The notes below the pieces were generated by a model that ran no database searches, had not been told where the DNA came from, and saw only the letters and a list, made by a program, of their open reading frames with translations. This document shows, in pieces, positions 1 to 11,089 of a DNA stretch of 64,000 nucleotides (the stretch's first letter is position 1; each line of letters starts with the position of its first letter). The position numbers were made by a program, and so were the translations under genes. Source of the DNA: Dendrolimus kikuchii (lineage: Eukaryota; Arthropoda; Insecta; Lepidoptera; Lasiocampidae); contig CM034409.1 of NCBI GenBank assembly GCA_019925095.2, forward strand, positions 7,009,001 through 7,073,000, read 5' to 3'.

Positions 1-21
1 CAACTCAAGGTTGTTATGGCG
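1..21 (-). repeat. Fragment of SINE family A, minus strand
   Basis: The first 21 bases are the reverse complement of the internal family A segment that reads CGCCATAACAACCTTGAGTT in the plus-strand copies. The copy continues outside the window and directly abuts a plus-strand copy. Confidence 0.6.
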
Positions 22-23
22 TC

Positions 24-345
24 TATCCGTACAGGAACGGAGAAAGAATACAATTTCCTGCAGCCAGGCGGCCTGTCGTAAGAGGCGACAAAACAACCCA
101 CAGCCAGGTGGTAGGGTATTTGCTCGACTGGATGGTGACCACCCCTGGTCTAGAGTATGCCGCCATAACAACATTGTGTTGTGTTCCGGCATTAGTGACC
201 AGGTTCCAATCTCCCTTAAGAGAGCAGCAGCGCATTTGTAATACCTTTGGTGTTACAAATGTCCATAGGCGATGGTAACCGCTTTCCATCAAGTGGGCCG
301 CCTGCCTGTCTGCTGAACTCCTGCAATAAAAAAATTAAAAAAAAA
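24..345 (+). mobile_element. SINE family A copy (LINE-tailed retroposon)
   Basis: One of about a dozen copies of a ~310-bp repeat. The 5' end is near ATCCGTGCAGGAACGGAG. The 3' part, GTTACAAATGTCCATAGGCG to CTCCTGCAATAAA, ends in an A-rich tail. The last ~120 bp match the end of the jockey-like LINE remnants in this window (8446-8586 and 1530-1844), where the same bases encode the last residues of the reverse transcriptase (GVANVHRR) plus the 3' untranslated region. Sharing a LINE tail is how many SINEs borrow LINE machinery. I see no clear tRNA-type A and B boxes, so this could also be a family of internally deleted LINEs. Confidence 0.7.
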
Positions 346-539
346 TGGCGGCATGCTCTAGACAATTCTATCGCGTCGTTGGATACATTATCAAGGAAGA
401 TACGACGTCAATAAAATTGCATCTGCCTTTCATCGGTTGTGCTACCAACAAGATATTTATAGTCGCTGTTGCGAGAGAAATCTTCACTATATAATGTTAC
501 TAGATATTGCTCGCGGCTTCGCCTGCGTATTTTGGAAAT

Positions 540-771
540 AATCGGCAGACAAACACACACATTGTATACCCCCAAATTAAGCAAGTTACGCTTGTGTTAT
601 AGGTAAAATACAACGGACTACTCTGGGGCCGATCCCAGACACCCAGACCATAGTAAATAACGGAGAAAATACGTTTCCGAAATTTACTATACCAGGAATC
701 GGACCCGGAACCTCTGCGTTGCAGTGAGGTACGCCGGCAAAGGCTTAGCCCGCTCAACCACAGAGGCCGTC
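540..771 (-). mobile_element. tRNA-derived SINE S2, minus strand
   Basis: Read on the minus strand it starts GGCCTCTGTGGTTGAGCGGG (tRNA-like head with A box) and carries a B-box-like GGTTCCGGGTCCGATTCC about 50 bp later. A family-specific body follows (CCGTTATTTACTATGGTCTG). Two more copies lie at 35162-35393 and 36115-36355. The paired boxes suggest RNA polymerase III transcription of the parent. Confidence 0.65.
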
Positions 772-1095
772 AAATCCATGGAGGAAATGGTCATAGTTGG
801 AACAAACTTTCATCCCCTTTTTTATACAGGGGTTGAATTTCCAAAAGCGACGACTTTGTGTACATTTATTTTTATCCAGAAGCACGTGTACAAAATTTCG
901 TGATTCTTACTTAGGAAATGGGTGATTTTCATACAAGCTTTTATCCCATTTTTCACCCTCTTAGGGGGTTGAATTTTCAAAAATCCTGTCTTAGTGCGCA
1001 CCTACAGTATAGAAAGAATCTGCATGCAAATTTTCACAGTCCTAGCCCCAGTAGTTTGGACTGTGAGTTTATCTGTCAGTCAGTCAGTGAGGCCA
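772..1095. repeat. Unclassified repeat-like DNA
   Basis: No coding potential. It holds two related blocks with 'ggggttgaattt(t/c)caaaa' (around 830 and 968) and ends in a GTCAGTCAGTCAGT run near 1074. This pattern is common in lepidopteran non-autonomous elements, but I cannot place boundaries. Confidence 0.3.
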
Positions 1096-1097
1096 AG

Positions 1098-1515
1098 CAA
1101 TCAATCAATATCTTTATTTGCAAGAATGTAGTTTATACAGGTGTTATACAATTGTAGACTCACAGTACATTCTACCACATAGTGGTGTACAAAATGAATT
1201 AATTAATATTCTAATTTTAAAAATTGTCAATTAAGCTTTGGTAATATACAAGCAATTAATGTCAAAAGAAAATATAACAAATAGATCACTAAGATTTTCC
1301 ATGTAGATAATAACGACAAGCACTTTTTTAAGAAATTCATCTACAGTATAGAAACACTCCTTGATCAGCCACTTTTTTAAGACTGGGTACGTTTATAATA
1401 TCAGTTGGCAAAGAGTTATAAATAATAGGAGCCATGTAAATACAGTTCCTTCTGAAGAGATCCAGAGAAGGCACAGGCATCTTTAATTTTACTTGCGTCA
1501 CAAGTCTCGCGTAAA
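1098..1515 (-). pseudogene. CR1/jockey-like LINE 3' end with (ATTG)n tail
   Basis: On the minus strand, 1255-1490 encodes a decayed reverse-transcriptase C terminus (FRRNCIYMAPIIYNSLPTDI, then a one-base frameshift and LKKWLIKECFYTVDEFL). An untranslated region follows, ending AATAAAG-ATATTGATTGATTG. Such 'xxxWNSLP/YNSLP' motifs are typical of LINE C-terminal ends. A microsatellite tail in place of poly(A) is typical of CR1-like elements. The 3' part recurs as an insertion at 21053-21233. Confidence 0.7.
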
Positions 1516-1529
1516 CAGCGTTAAATTAT

Positions 1530-1844
1530 TTTTTTTTATAGTTGGAATACAGCAGAAAAGCTGACGGCCCACCTGATGGAAAGCGGTTACCGTCGCCTAA
1601 GCGTTTGCAACACCAGAGATGTCACCAACGCGCTGCCGGCCTCGAAGAAATTTTATGACACCCTTTTTGAAAAACTCCATATCGTAGCGCTGTGGGAAAA
1701 CCTCGGCTGGGAGCTCATTCCAAATCCCCACGGTACGCAAGAGAAACGTTCTACAGAACCATTGCGTACATGGGCGAAGTGGCTCAAGAAAGTGGAAGTC
1801 TTCAAACAAAGACCTATTGAATTGGATAAACTTAGCGATTATAG
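1530..1844 (-). pseudogene. Jockey-like LINE reverse transcriptase C terminus
   Basis: The minus strand reads through FCRTFLLRTVGIWNELPAEV and FPQRYDMEFFKKGVIKFLRG to RQRVGDISGVANA, then a stop and a short 3' untranslated region ending near 1530. This is the usual end of an insect LINE ORF2: an arginine-rich block, the WNELP motif and a helical tail. The solo LTR at 1845 cuts it off upstream. Its last codons and untranslated region match the 3' ends of SINE family A. Confidence 0.75.
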
Positions 1845-2378
1845 CGTTACAACTTAGGCCCCGACAAAGACAAATTCCACGTACAGATCTGTAAAAGCAC
1901 ATTTTATTACCTGTCGGCATTTGAACTAATTGTAATCCTTTATGATCGTCTTCTTTTGTTCACTTATTTATTGGCATACGTTTCTAGTTATTGTAGAGAA
2001 TAACCTATTGTCCTATTGTACTCACACAAGAAGATCATTAGCCAGGTACTTGCGGATTACAAGTATAAGCTAATTCTAGGAAATTGTGTCGACATTGCCG
2101 AGCGGCACATTTGCATTTGTGAAGTATAAAATGACGGCCTGATTGAGAAAGAGGAGGCAGTTGAGCTACAACTACGATACGGGCGTGACGTGTGTTCATT
2201 CGGGAATTTAATAATGACGGACTTTGCGCGTTTTATTGAATTACGACCTTCTACATTACGTTTGGATTTTTTGTGTTCGGTTGTATTTGTAACTGTGTTA
2301 TACGTGTTTGTATAAGCTCTAATAAACTCTATAATAATTCTAACGGCATTTTGATTCGAGTCTCGCTAACTCGTAAGA
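1845..2378 (+). mobile_element. Solo LTR, Gypsy-like family D
   Basis: The ~530-bp LTR runs from (T/C)GTTACAACTTAGG to CTAACTCGTAA(C/G)A. It contains a likely polyadenylation signal region (CTAATAAACTC) and no adjacent internal retroelement sequence. The flanks ATAG and ATAT are a degraded 4-bp target duplication. Related copies: 20897-21537, 33358-33655, 39663-40189, 59913-60425, 62686-63186. It interrupts the LINE remnant at 1530-1844. Confidence 0.75.
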
Positions 2379-4291
2379 ATATGTTATTTAATGTGTAAAT
2401 AAATGCGAAGTAAATTCTGTCAAATGTTGTAATTCGCCAGCGAGATATTGAACTCCATTTACTCTCCAGGTACCCTTACAGGGTAAGGACATTAGATATA
2501 TTTCATCCAAAGAGCCGCATATACAAGAAAATTATATTAAAAATCACATTAATTCGAGATGAATCAAAGGAATCTCTTTCAGTCGTCAACTCGTATGCGC
2601 CCATAACACTTCAACGCTTTTTCCTTCGCAAAAACCACGTAATATTTCCTCTGGGTCGCGTCAAAGGACAGTGCTCAATCACCTGCCGGATGCTGTCGGG
2701 CCATTAAACCTGAATACCCTTCACTGATTTTGTAACTTTTGAGGTGGTAGTCATTACAGTTTGCTAAGCCATCCTTCTCTCTCTCTCTCTCTCTTATTTC
2801 GCCTGAGCCGGCTCTCACGGAATATAAACGTGGAATGATTAGCTTTGAATTAACCGTGCTTCGTACTATTTTGGGAAATCCTTCTTCTTGCCGCTTGCCG
2901 CAACCCTTCTTCTTGCTTTCTTGCCGCTTCTTCTCATTAAATAAGTTTTTATCAGCATTTCCACAAATATTTTCTAGTTAAGGAATAAGTTTCCGTTTAA
3001 GTGGAGATACCACAAATAGTGGTTTGACCGAATACTGATTCGGCCACGCTCGAGGCCGAACCGCCGGACATTCGGCTACCAAAGTTAGGTGTAAGATATG
3101 TGCAGCTCGCGCGTAGTAGATTAACATTGAAGCTGTAGCTGCAGCCGTCCGATTACCACGGCGGCCGTTCGCAAATGATCGGCAAGCGCGCGCTCCTAGT
3201 CGGCCCCTCGTGTGTCCCTCCAAGCACACCTTGCTCCACCTCACCACAGCACGTGTAATCGCGCGAGTGCTCTTATTATTATTAATCTGATATTTCGTTT
3301 AGCAGCTAAATGTGTGCTGTATCATAAAATATTAATCGGAATTTATACAAAATAAATATGCATTCCTGAACTGCAATTCAAACACACAACAATATTTCAT
3401 TTCTACCTGAAGACCTCCAAAAAGCCATAATTTGTGAAGTAATTTAATTAAAAGTATGTTTTAAAGGTTTTAAGCGCAATTTTAAACGATTTATTCTTTG
3501 ATTCTGATATTTTAAAAACTGACCGAAACATATTATTAAAATACAAAATTAATTAAATTAAATAATAGCGATACAATGTATTTTAGCTTATTTCATGGCC
3601 ACGCACTTGATTCGACTGCATCTGCCGCTGACAAATGAACGCGGTTTTTTAAGCACACGAACATTTTTGTAACATTCCTATATATGTCACACTTTGTACA
3701 CCCTAATACCTGGTATTAGGAGCCAGATTCGGGTTTCACACCAGTAAAATTATCTTTGTTAACAGCCGAGACAGAACGAGGCGGCATAATGTAGAGTGTT
3801 TAAGTTATGTAGCGTTGAGTAAGGTCTTCTTTATTATACTTATATATTTTAGGCATTTTATGTATTAACGTGATTTTTATTCGAATGAAAGTGGTATTCA
3901 TTTTGTGTATTTCTTTTTTTATGTTAGAACAGTATTTTTACCTTTTTAGTGTGTAAAACGCGATTTTAGGACCCCAATAAAAATGGAAAATATAAATTCG
4001 TCATGTGCGTTCGTCGTTGGACCAAAAAACAACACTGCGAATCGGCATGACGAGAATTCCCAACGCAGAAAGCTTGAGACCCGATGTTGCGATGCGATTT
4101 CGTGCGGCAAAGCATTTCCCTTCCACGATTTGAGTGACCATTATTTCCACGATCATAAACCGCACTGGACGTATTTTATAAACTTGATAGTGTAATGGAT
4201 CATAAAAAGAGTTGCGCATTGCTGTTACTGATGAGAAGATCGAAGAAAAGGAAACAAAGAAGACTTTGTATGTGCGATGATTTTAGGTTCT
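2379..4291. other. No recognised gene; AT-rich spacer
   Basis: Contains (CT)n at 2776-2794 and a short CTTCTTCTTGCCGC duplication near 2881-2930. A GC-richer block at 3030-3260 is open on the minus strand for 89 codons but resembles no family I know. A 70-codon frame at 3983-4195 (plus) also resembles nothing. I see no supported gene. Confidence 0.5.
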
Positions 4292-4680
4292 CAAATTGAA
4301 CAAGTACATTAATAATCTGCCCGTAAAACTTCAACTTAAAATTTTATTCCGATTTCTTTTGCCGCTTGTCCGTTGAAGTTTCACTTCTACTATGTGTCCT
4401 ATCACTCATTTCGATTTTTCGCAGGTTTACTGCAAATTCTGATTTGGTTAGGTTAGATACATTTTAATTAATGCATTTTTTATTTAAACATATTTTATTT
4501 TATCAAACAAAAAAATTGGATTCAATCCGGAACCAAAAAACGAATCCATAGGCTACTCTAAAATTATGCCGCCTCTCACCAAGTCTAGTCTAAATTATGC
4601 TGTTCCTCCATGCGGCCGTAACGCTTTTTCGTGACAGAAAAATCCTAAGTAAATCCATCTATATAGAAGTTTCACTTCAA
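4292..4680 (+). repeat. F repeat copy 1
   Basis: Family F is a ~380-bp non-autonomous repeat that starts near CAAATTGGACAAGTACATTA. It passes GAAGTTTCACTTCTACTATG and GGTTAGGTTAGGTACATTTT and ends TATAGAAGTTTCACTTC plus A-rich sequence. The internal and terminal GAAGTTTCACTTC motifs are near-palindromes. Other copies: 25182-25544, 41010-41536, 58521-58945, and a short one at 60952-61160. The superfamily is unknown to me. Confidence 0.6.
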
Positions 4681-4784
4681 AAAAAAAAAAGTCTTTTAAT
4701 TCTTACTTTTTACAGTAGGTATTCTTAGTATGTTAATTGGTTAGTAATTTTAAATTAATTGTTAGTATTATAGTTGTTAGTTGG

Positions 4785-5198
4785 ATAATTTATGTAAGAA
4801 TCCCAGATTGGGTAAAGGTCTCCTCCAAAGACGCCCATCTGTCTCTGTCCTGGGCTACTTAATACCAGTTGGGGCCGGCTATTTTTTTATGCCCCAACGC
4901 ATCAATAGTATCCCTCTGCCTCTCTTGCCTTGTCGTCCTGTTCACAGAGTCGTTTTATGGTCCATCTCTGGTCTGTAAGTTTTGTTATATGACCTGCCCA
5001 TTTCCATTTTAATTTCTGTGCATAGCTCAAGGCATTAATTGCTTTTGTTATCGCTCTTATTGTTGTGTGTCTAATTTTGTCCATTTTCTTTACTTTGAGC
5101 ATGCTTCGTTCGAGACCTCGTTGGCAGGTGGCTATTTTGTGTTTCGTCTTGGCCGCAAATTTCCACGTCATCCATATGTCAATGGATGTTATAAGCAT
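4785..5198 (-). pseudogene. RTE-like LINE C-terminal fragment
   Basis: The minus-strand frame encodes RGLERSMLKVKKMDKIRHTT and LKWKWAGHITKLTDQRWTIK, the classic C-terminal 'LKWxWAGHVxRxxDxRW' segment of RTE-type or related insect LINEs. Downstream, after frameshifts near 4900, come remnants of the 'GRPxxRW' and 'AQDRDRWASLEE' endings. It is broken and non-functional. Confidence 0.75.
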
Positions 5199-5344
5199 TC
5201 TTAAAAACCCTTTAAATTCTTAAAAACAAATTTAGAAGTAGGCGGTAGAAAATTTTGAAAAAATAAAGGTGTAGATATGATTACAACTATAATTAGTTTG
5301 TATAATATCTATTGAATAGTGTCTGAGATAATATTTTAAATAAA

Positions 5345-5731
5345 ATATTATTATCGTATCGTAATACCGAAGTAAGAAAGAGAGTTGGTCTGAAAGAGAG
5401 TGTCGGGGTGAAGGTAAGAAAAGGAATGCTCCGGTGGTTCGGGCATGTGGAAAGAATGCATGATGAAAGAATGACTAAACAGATATACAATGCAAAAGTG
5501 GATGGATGCAGAAGTCGTGGAAGGCCACGACACACCTTCCATGATCAAATTGATCGTGTACTAGCAGAAGGTGATGTTAGGAGCCTTAAGAACAGACGAG
5601 CTTGCATGACAAGAGTTATGAATGTCAAAGAGGCAAGTGAGGTGTGTAAGAATAAGCCTAAATGGCACTCTGTTGTTCGTGCCTACCCCGCAAGGGAACT
5701 GGCGTGAAGTTATGTATGTATGTATGTATGT
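5345..5731 (+). pseudogene. RTE-like LINE C terminus (family C) with (ATGT)n tail
   Basis: The frame ending at 5707 contains RKGMLRWFGHVERMHDERMT and SRGRPRHTFHDQIDRVLAEG, the end of an RTE-type reverse-transcriptase polyprotein. The stop at 5705-5707 is followed almost at once by GAAGTTATGTATGTATGTATG, the short tandem tail typical of RTE elements. It is 5'-truncated near 5345. Other fragments of this family: 16994-17300, 17738-17846, 30480-30721, 42114-42285, 48858-48965, 57415-57845. Confidence 0.8.
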
Positions 5732-6073
5732 AAAATATTATTATGCAAAAAAGTGGACATGCACATGCCACCTCTATGGAACCGTATACTTTACGTGGAC
5801 TGACACTTGAAACTTGTAGCACAGAATAAATAAATGCAGAACTTTTAATTAGAACTCTAGCGTTACGGTTGAAAAATAAAGTAACTTTCAAAGTGAGCGG
5901 TTGTTGCGCTTCGTATTCTATGAAAATAAAACTGCACAGTAAAACATCACTGCTCAAGTTTCTTCTAAAAACTCTCAGTTACATTTTTAAGGCTTTAGCT
6001 GATGAGGCACCTGGCACCCAGTGTAGCCTCGGCTAGTGCGGTTAGTATTCTTTATTTTATTATTTATTATTAA
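5732..6073. other. No recognised feature
   Basis: AT-rich, no long reading frame with recognisable content and no repeat match that I could find in the window. Confidence 0.4.
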
Positions 6074-6731
6074 CTAGAGTTTACACGGCTGCGCGGCGGG
6101 TCAACTTCTAGTGCGCATCTCTGGTGTAAAGAGCCGGCGGTACAGGTTACAATCTATAAAAAATTTATGTATTTGCCCCCGGAAGATTCACTTCATTTTA
6201 TATCGCAAACTATACTATCACCCGACTATCTGTAAACTACATAATTGACAAAATACGCAACATGGACAACATGGCCCAAGTGGACCCCGAGTGGTCCCTG
6301 AGTGGACCTCTAGTAGACCCCGAGTAAACCCCGAGTAGAGCCCGAGTAGACCGAGTGGGCGAAATGGATAAAATCACAAAACCTATCCTAGTTTCCGAGA
6401 TAACCTTTACCTAAATGTATCTCAAAATTTATCCCATTATCTGGGATGAAAAGTATCTCTTGGCGACCCTCGGTATTAAAATCATATATGTACCGAGTTT
6501 CAGCTAAATCGGTCCAATAGTCTTTCCATAAAAGGATAATAAACAGAGAGACAAATATATTTTTATCCCGGAAATTATCCCATTTTTCGGGATAAAAAGT
6601 ATTCTATGTTCATCCTCGGCATCGAAAATAAATATATATACTGAGTTTCAGCCAAACCGGTCCAGTAGTTTTTCCGTGAAAACGGAACAGACAGACAGAC
6701 AGAGTTACTTTCGCATTTATAATATTAATAG
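6074..6731 (-). mobile_element. Helitron-like element with 11-bp internal array
   Basis: Read on the minus strand it begins near TTAATATTATAAATGCGAAA and ends AAACTCTAG before a T, matching the Helitron rule (CTRR end, insertion next to T). It carries two related blocks with 'aaaactactggaccg(g/a)tttggct' and ends in the same 3' segment as the copy at 10640-12202. No transposase, so it is non-autonomous. The (CTGT)n region near its 5' end is short here. Confidence 0.65.
6280..6358 (-). repeat. Minisatellite, ~7 x 11 bp
   Basis: Units read GTGGACCCCGA, GTGGTCCCTGA, GTGGACCTCTA, GTAGACCCCGA, GTAAACCCCGA, GTAGAGCCCGA and a 9-bp unit. It sits where the related Helitron at 10640-12202 carries its 9/18-bp array. 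Confidence 0.8.
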
Positions 6732-6774
6732 GGATTTTGTATGCATATACCTTCACTAACTGCGTACCAGTGCA

Positions 6775-7033
6775 GTTTCGTGCAGGAATGGAGAAATAAT
6801 ACAATTTCCTGCGGCCTGGATGGCGTCTGGATGGCTACCACCCCAGGCTTAGAGTATGCTGCCATAACAATCCTGAGTTGTGTTCGGGCATCAATGACCA
6901 CGTTCCAGTTACACCCTTTAGGGAGCAGCAACGCATTAGTAGCACCTTTGGTGTTCTAAGTATATATAGGCGATGGTAACCGCTTTCCATTAGGTGTCTG
7001 CCTGCCGATCTTGTGCAATAAAAGAAAAAGAAA
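6775..7033 (+). mobile_element. SINE family A copy, internally deleted
   Basis: Starts TCGTGCAGGAATGGAGAAAT and ends CTTGTGCAATAAAAGAAAAAG. About 60 bp are missing between the 5' block and the GGCTACCACCCC segment compared with the copy at 21901-22210. Confidence 0.7.
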
Positions 7034-7054
7034 TCTTACATAGGCAGAGATGTT

Positions 7055-7062
<8 letters not shown>

Positions 7063-7116
<54 letters not shown>
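7063..7116 (+). repeat. (GA)27 microsatellite
   Basis: An uninterrupted GA dinucleotide run directly downstream of the SINE A tail. Confidence 0.95.
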
Positions 7117-7118
<2 letters not shown>

Positions 7119-7209
7119 GCATAAACAGTTAAACGCGCGTGCGGGAACACAACACAGTCCTATCTCTAGACCGCTATCTGAACTACAAGTATCTCCGTAC
7201 CTTGCCGTT

Positions 7210-7430
7210 CATGGCCGTTGTTAGGGCGGAAAGGCTGGTGGCTAACAACCCTGGAACTCTGGTCCATAGTCTGCCGCCATAACATCCTTGAGCTATCTTC
7301 CTGCATTAATGTCCAAGTTCTAGTACTCCCTTCGAGACCGGCAGCACATGATGGCACCTCTAGTGTAACAAATGTCCATAGGCGATAGTAATCACTTTCC
7401 GTCATCAGAGCCGTCAGTCTGATTCTTGTT
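7210..7430 (+). repeat. Diverged SINE family A-like fragment
   Basis: Contains CTGCCGCCATAACATCCTTG and GTAACAAATGTCCATAGGCG, matching the family A order, but it is substantially diverged and lacks the usual 5' end. Confidence 0.5.
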
Positions 7431-7437
7431 CTTTAAG

Positions 7438-7806
7438 GGCCCTTGTACACGCTAGCAAATTTCACCCGGTCTACGGCAAATAGGATTAATTCCTCATGTA
7501 CACTATTAGAATTTATTCGGATCTAGACACGAAAATTTGTCGTGTCTACTCCAGACAAGATAAATAGGAACCTGTAAACTATGAGATTGTTTTCGGGAGT
7601 GCGTAGGGTATGTTAGGATGCACTAGTCAAGTTTCACCTTTTCACTTCTGACCTTGTGCCTTCCGTTCACTGCAACTACACAGAGCACGTCGTGTTTAGC
7701 GCAAACAATTTTTTTTTCTTAATCAGCGCTTGTACACAGTTCGTGTATAGAAACGACATGAATTCTTTCGTAGACCCAGCGACTTTTCTTAGCGTATACA
7801 AGTAGC
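7438..7806. repeat. Possible MITE with imperfect inverted ends
   Basis: GGCCCTTGTACACGC at the left is an imperfect inverted match to GCGTATACAAGTAGCC at the right. No transposase and no clear target duplication. Weak call. Confidence 0.25.
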
Positions 7807-8231
7807 CTAACAATAATAAAAAAAAGTCATTTGTATGAAATGTTTAATAGGTCGATATTAAAACAATATATGTATATATAGTAATAGAAAACAAAGAAAA
7901 ATGCCTGTTAGTTACATACTGTCTACCTTTCTAGTTTTCAAGTTATCTACACAATTCAGTCCCGAACATTTATTCTGATCTAATACAAGCTCGGTAAGCT
8001 ATATCTGAAATGGGCCAGACAAATAGCCGATGCCGGATTTTCTCTCACCGTCTAATCTATAACGAGTTGTACAGACTTGCGACTAAACGCACTGAAAGGA
8101 TGAAATATATTTTTGTTAAGAAGTTCCTTCATGCGGCCTACAATAGAGTGAATTGGCAGAAATCGACACGTAAGGAAAAGCATTATGCCCTCTCCAAGCG
8201 ATCTTTAACGTTAAGAACTTTTACATAACTT

Positions 8232-8586
8232 CGGAGAGACTGCGTCCCTCGGCGTATTCTACTGCCTGTACAACGAGGAGTGTTCCGAGGAATTGTTTGA
8301 GCTGGTGCTAATGCCTCACTTTTACAACCGCGCCGCTTGCCAGCGACGGAATGTTGACCCCCACTTTCTAGAGCTCACTCAACTACGCAACGACTCTCTA
8401 GAACATTCATTCCACGTACAACAATGATGTGGAGGGTTTTGTCATTGCACTACAACATGGTGTTTTTAAGAAGTGCATTATAAAAGTTCTAAGGGGTCAG
8501 CGACGCGTTGGCGATACCCCTAGTGTTGCAAACGTCCATAGGCAACGGCAGTCGCTTGCTGCCTATTTCAGGCAATAAAAAAAAGG
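8232..8586 (+). pseudogene. Jockey-like LINE C terminus and 3' end
   Basis: Encodes CLYNEECSEELFELVLMPHF then YNRAACQRRNVDPHF, the 'CSEELF' segment that precedes the WNELP motif in this LINE family. A decayed stretch follows, then FLKKCIIKVLRGQRRVGDT-type sequence, a stop and GCAATAAAAAAAAG. The WNELP region is deleted. This copy shows that SINE family A shares its tail with a LINE. A related minus-strand fragment lies at 49940-50250. Confidence 0.7.
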
Positions 8587-8589
8587 TTT

Positions 8590-9425
8590 GTTTAGTTGAT
8601 CCGGTGGCAAGATACTCGCTGCAAAATAATATATTCTTCCCATTAACGAACTATGAAATGGAAAACTCGGAATAAAAAGATCTGAAATTAATATATTTGA
8701 TTTGAAACTCGATGAAACGAAAAAGCGACACTAAAAAGAGATAAACACATACATCTATAGGCATAAGGCAACGAGAGAATTAGTTAGAATACATTATATT
8801 TAATCATTTAAATACTATGGGCATACAGATAGAGGTGGAAATGTTTTGGAGTTTTTCGTTAATACTTCAAATTTTGTGTTTTAAAGCTTAAATATATCAT
8901 AACCATATAATATACGAAATGTGATGTGTGTGATGTGTCATAAAATTTGGAATCCCTCCCACCCTTTGTCACATTTTGTTTCACTTCTACTCCGTGTGAA
9001 CTGCATATACACACATTTTTGTATGTTTTTTACGTGATTTCTCCGTCAATTTTGGACAACCAAGTCGGGATCTGATGAGTGGATCAAGGAAATTGCTAGT
9101 AGTAAAACTTCTACAGGCGTTTAATATATTCTTCCTAAAACTATTCAAGTTTTTACGCAATTGAAAATATTTGTTTTATCAAAACCAAAACTAACTTCAA
9201 AGTAGAAAAGAAAAAATAAATATTTTGTACCATATCTTGAAATCGATGTGCAAGTAAGACATAAAAATTACTATATTTTGCAAATTTGTTGTTGTTTTTA
9301 TTTTGAAGTCGGTTTATAAAAAAATATCGTTTCCTCTTATATTCTTATTTCTTTTCTTTAAATCTATTTTAATGTTAATCGGAATAAGTAACACTATGAT
9401 CAAATTGAAGATATTTCGAAGAAAG
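8590..9425. other. No recognised gene; AT-rich spacer
   Basis: Only a short F-like trace (GTTTCACTTCTACTCCGTGT near 8980) and A/T-rich sequence. No supported reading frame. Confidence 0.45.
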
Positions 9426-9429
9426 GTCA

Positions 9430-9580
9430 GATAAAAAGCAGTTTAAATAAGCGTGTATGTATGAAAAGATTAATGAGAGTTAATCAAGCAAAAAGTGTTT
9501 GTCACGATCGTAGCAAGTGGAGATCCATCGTCTCTGCCTACCCCAATGGGAAACAGGCGTGACAATATATATGTATCTAA
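9430..9580 (+). pseudogene. RTE-like LINE extreme C terminus
   Basis: Encodes KRLMRVNQAKSVCHDRSKWR then SIVSAYPNGKQA and a stop. This parallels the family C ending VCKNKPKWHSVVRAYPAREL. It is a short 5'-truncated remnant. Confidence 0.6.
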
Positions 9581-9584
9581 CGCA

Positions 9585-10635
9585 ATCGTAAGTCTGCGCC
9601 GCACCTAACAGCCATCGACCGATTCTTGTCCTATAAGAGAAAAATTACTCTCATTTCATATTCAGCGAATTAATTCCGCGAGTTGTCCGAGGCATTTGTC
9701 TGTGTACCCTCATACATATTTATAGAAAATGACTTTTATTTTTATGTCATCTATACGCGTAATAGAAATGTTCAAGTGGCCTCGAGATATGAAAACAATT
9801 TGAAATGTTGGTTAATTTTATAATATTCTTACATTTTAGTTAGTGTACGCATTAAATTATTAATAATAATTCATTTATTTCAGAAATTGAGTATTTCCAT
9901 ATTGTACAGTTTTATATTATAAATTATTTCACTGTTATCAAATTTTAAATTAGTTCACGGTATAACAAATACTAGGGCATTACACCCGCGTCACTTTATT
10001 TATTATAAATGTTTCTATTCCACGGCGTCAAAGGGACATGTGTACCAAATGATTTCAATTATGGACCCTGCCACCGGGCTGCGAGGCGGTAGAAAACAAA
10101 CAAACTCATGCATTTAACTGGGTGTGCAGTTGCACCCATTTACGTAGCAGTGGCGAGTCCCATCTATCTACGAAAAGTCAGCATTCTGTTGGTGCTGCCG
10201 CGAACGCGGGCCAATAAGGATCCGCATCTCTTTCTTATGATGGCCGCAAAGCCATCGATTCGCGCTTCTGTGAATCCCTGACGCACTACATCGCCACTTA
10301 ATGTAAGTACACGTCACACGGCAATAACAATATTTAATAAATTACCCACTAATATTAGCGAGCTACCACTTAAACGGTTCAAACCCTATATGACAACTTT
10401 TTTACTTAATAGATTATACTATAGTGTAGACGAATATATTAATGACAATATAATAAAATAAGATAATGCCATTGAAATTTTTAAATTTAATATCTTACCT
10501 GCTTTTTAATAATTTTAACTATTCTTTTTTATTTTTTGACATGTATATTTACTGAAATTAATTTGGAAACAATAGTGTAGGGTTACAGCTTCAAGACATT
10601 TAGTGAATGTAGTATTTGCACGTCATGTAAATGAC
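9585..10635. other. No recognised gene
   Basis: AT-rich with a GC-richer block at 10100-10310 (CCAATAAGGATCCGCATCTC) that has no long open frame. It could be an old repeat or a non-coding exon; nothing in the sequence decides. Confidence 0.4.
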
Positions 10636-10685
10636 AAAGCATACTGGGAACTTTATATTATGTAATACCTATTCATGAAAGTAAC

Positions 10686-10742
<57 letters not shown>
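10686..10742 (+). repeat. (CTGT)14 microsatellite
   Basis: Uninterrupted tetranucleotide run inside the Helitron-like element; the related copy has only about 3-4 units (6696-6710). Confidence 0.95.
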
Positions 10743-11089
10743 TCCGTTTTCACGTAAAAACTACTGGACCGATTTGGCTGAAACTCAGTATATATATATT
10801 TTCGATGTCGAGAATGAACATAGGATACTTTTTATCCCGGAAAATGGGATAGTTTCGGGGATAAAAGTATATTTGTCTCTCTGTTTGTTATCCTTTTATG
10901 GAAAGACTATTGGACCGATTTGGCTGATACTCGGTACATATGTAATTTTAATACCGAGGGTGGCCAAGGGATACTTTTCATCCCGGATACTGGGATAGAT
11001 TTTGGGATAGATTTATGTAAAGTTTATCCCGGAAACTAGGATAGGTTTTTTATTTGTGGTTTGCCATTTTCGTCATTTTGTTTATTTTG

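Noticed and set aside
2978..3247. 89-codon Arg/Ala-rich minus-strand frame as a gene
   Set aside because: Composition follows a local GC-rich patch; no motif, no support for splicing or start.
7063..7116. Arg-Glu repeat 'protein' across the GA run
   Set aside because: A by-product of the (GA)27 microsatellite in every frame.
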